From assembly GCA_020724325.1 (NCBI GenBank), contig DYHC01000089.1, forward strand, positions 231 to 7,708: DNA of 7,478 nucleotides, in the 5' to 3' direction. The stretch comes from Melioribacter roseus. Its GTDB lineage: Bacteria > Bacteroidota > Ignavibacteria > Ignavibacteriales > Melioribacteraceae. This document shows positions 6,277 to 7,478 of the stretch, one piece after another. Position 1 is the stretch's first letter; every line of letters starts with the position of its first letter. Under the pieces are notes generated by a model that saw only the letters and a list, made by a program, of their open reading frames with translations, did not search any database and was not told the DNA's origin. Both the position numbers and the translations under genes were made by a program.

Positions 6277-7162
6277 ATAAGGAGTTATTCGATTTGCGGA
6301 CGTCCAAGCCCCAGTAAAGTTTATTGCGTAATATCTTGAAATAATCTGTTTTTCTTGAGTGAACAAGCCGAAACCCTTGGGCGCTTTTCAGAATATTTAT
6401 ATTTGATGGTGAGTTATACGAATGAACTCTTTGACCATCGCAGCTAACCTGAATTTTTTGATGAGGCGATTTAACTATTACCGTTATTTTCTGCTTGGAC
6501 GAAATAACGAGCGGGCGCATAGTAAGTGTATGAGGTGCAATTGGACTAAGTGTTATAACATCCGCACGTGGATTAACTATTGGTCCTCCGGTCGATAATG
6601 AATATCCGGTTGAACCAGTGGGCGTAGCAATTATAATTCCATCTGCAGAAAAAGTTGATACATAATCATCATCAACTTTTATTGTAAGTTCTATCATCTT
6701 CTGCCAGGGACCTTTATCAATTACAATATCATTAATAGCATACAAATCGAATGAGGAAGCTTCTTCTATACTGCCAATAAGAGCCATCCGTTCTTCAATA
6801 ACATAGTTTTTTGTTTTAATCTCAGGTATAAATTCCGAGAAACTATCGATATCAAACTCTGCAAGAAAACCGAGCTTCCCAATGTTAACTCCTAAAATTG
6901 GAGTAGCGTTATTTCTTACAGCGTATGCTGTTGATAGCATTGTTCCGTCCCCTCCAATTGAGATTACAATGCCGGAGGATTTTATCAATTCTTCTTGTGG
7001 CAATAATTTCGATTCCGCTAACAAAGGATTAAAATCATTTCTAAACTTTAGAATAGAATCGCTTATAAAGTAAGCAAGATTATTATTACGGAGATCTTCA
7101 ACAATTTTTGAAAGAATATTTAGTATGTCCGGTTTGTCAATATTAGGTATAATTCCAATCAA
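6275..7162 (-). CDS. nadK: NAD kinase
   Basis: Cytoplasmic enzyme phosphorylating NAD to NADP with ATP (or polyphosphate), the only route to NADP. The 295 residues are the usual length. Visible family signatures: GGDGT (70-74) with the catalytic aspartate D72, GVNIGKLGFLAEF (91-103), NDIVI (144-148), DGIIIATPTGSTGYSLSTGG (174-193), SPIAPHTLTMRPLV (206-219) and CDGQ (241-244). The start is TTG: a TAA lies two codons upstream in frame, and MIGIIPN after it is the expected first strand of the fold. No strong Shine-Dalgarno is present; the TTG overlaps the TGA of the upstream glycosyltransferase gene (TTGA), so initiation is probably coupled to termination of that gene. It is followed 8 nt later by the thioredoxin-like gene. 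The gene order puts a housekeeping enzyme in an envelope-gene transcript, a linkage that need not be functional. Confidence 0.97.
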   Translation of the reverse strand: MIGIIPNIDKPDILNILSKIVEDLRNNNLAYFISDSILKFRNDFNPLLAESKLLPQEELIKSSGIVISIGGDGTMLSTAYAVRNNATPILGVNIGKLGFLAEFDIDSFSEFIPEIKTKNYVIEERMALIGSIEEASSFDLYAINDIVIDKGPWQKMIELTIKVDDDYVSTFSADGIIIATPTGSTGYSLSTGGPIVNPRADVITLSPIAPHTLTMRPLVISSKQKITVIVKSPHQKIQVSCDGQRVHSYNSPSNINILKSAQGFRLVHSRKTDYFKILRNKLYWGLDVRKSNNSL

Positions 7163-7478
7163 GGTTTATTTCTATTTAACTCCCACAGTTTAACATATTT
7201 TGTAAAGACATAAAAAGAAGAAAAGAGTGCCAGAATAAATCCGGTAAGACCATCAAGAAATCCTAGCTTAAAAATATACATTTTAAGAAAAAGAAAAAGA
7301 GGTCTAATCAAAAAATCACATATAGAAGTTTTTCTGCCCTTATCGAATAATTCTTTTGCAGCAAGTGAAGTATAACAGTTTAATTTCTTGAAGTAATGTT
7401 CAATTGTAGGATCCGTAAAATGATTTAAATCGTTTTTAAGATCCGAGATTTTCCCCTGAACATTAAGCCCTTCGTGAA
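7159..7478 (-). CDS. family 2 glycosyltransferase (WaaE/SunS-like), C-terminal part only
   Basis: The minus-strand frame is open from the right edge to a TGA at 7161-7159, giving 105 residues; the start and catalytic GT-A domain are outside the window. The fragment begins HEGLNVQGKISDLKNDLNH, the segment after the catalytic core where this family has a conserved His-Glu. It continues through YFKKLNCYTSLAAKELF to a hydrophobic C-terminus with FLIRPLFLFLKMYIF, GFLDGLTGFILALFSSFY and a final KYVKLWEL. That arrangement is typical of lipopolysaccharide-core-type GT2 enzymes (WaaE/KdtX group), which add a sugar to surface glycan at the inner face of the membrane. The last segment may be a membrane-associated amphipathic or transmembrane helix. 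Donor and acceptor cannot be told. Its stop overlaps the NAD kinase start by four bases (TTGA). Confidence 0.82.
   Translation of the reverse strand, partial: HEGLNVQGKISDLKNDLNHFTDPTIEHYFKKLNCYTSLAAKELFDKGRKTSICDFLIRPLFLFLKMYIFKLGFLDGLTGFILALFSSFYVFTKYVKLWELNRNKP

Noticed and set aside
6882..7073. Plus-strand 63-codon frame inside NAD kinase
   Set aside because: Antisense to the GGDG region of nadK; no ribosome binding site or context.

Overview
The window is AT-rich bacterial DNA, densely coding, with short or overlapping gene junctions and two TTG starts. The base composition, the Lys/Asn/Ile-rich proteins and the gene content would fit a Bacteroidota/Ignavibacteria-type Gram-negative. 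That is an impression from style and families, not a phylogenetic result. No RNA gene, insertion sequence, CRISPR array or integrase is visible, so this looks like ordinary chromosome.

Layout: (i) Bases 1-1752 (+) are the 3' part of recG, cut by the left edge. (ii) A 128-bp gap holds a possible sigma70-type promoter. (iii) Bases 1881-5666 (+) form a tight four-gene operon: two consecutive, related D-Ala-D-Ala-ligase-like ATP-grasp enzymes (joined by an ATGA overlap), a GNAT acetyltransferase (23-nt overlap) and a lysine 2,3-aminomutase-family radical SAM enzyme. (iv) A bidirectional hairpin terminator lies in the convergent gap at 5667-5759. (v) On the minus strand, reading right to left, are the C-terminal end of a WaaE/SunS-like family 2 glycosyltransferase (cut by the right edge), NAD kinase (TTGA overlap) and an exported thioredoxin-fold protein with a single-cysteine CxxS site.

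The part worth attention is the four-gene operon. An aminomutase paired with an acetyltransferase recalls the abl pair (ablA/ablB in methanogens, kamA/yodP in Bacillus), which makes N-epsilon-acetyl-beta-lysine. Here the pair is joined by two ATP-grasp ligases that keep the catalytic metal ligands of D-Ala-D-Ala ligase but not its substrate-recognition segment. The aminomutase keeps both aspartates that in characterised lysine 2,3-aminomutase hold the lysine side-chain amine. A reasonable hypothesis is a small pathway that makes beta-lysine, or a related beta-amino acid, acetylates it and/or joins it by amide bonds to other amino acids. The product cannot be read from the sequence. No gene stretch longer than 300 bases is unexplained.
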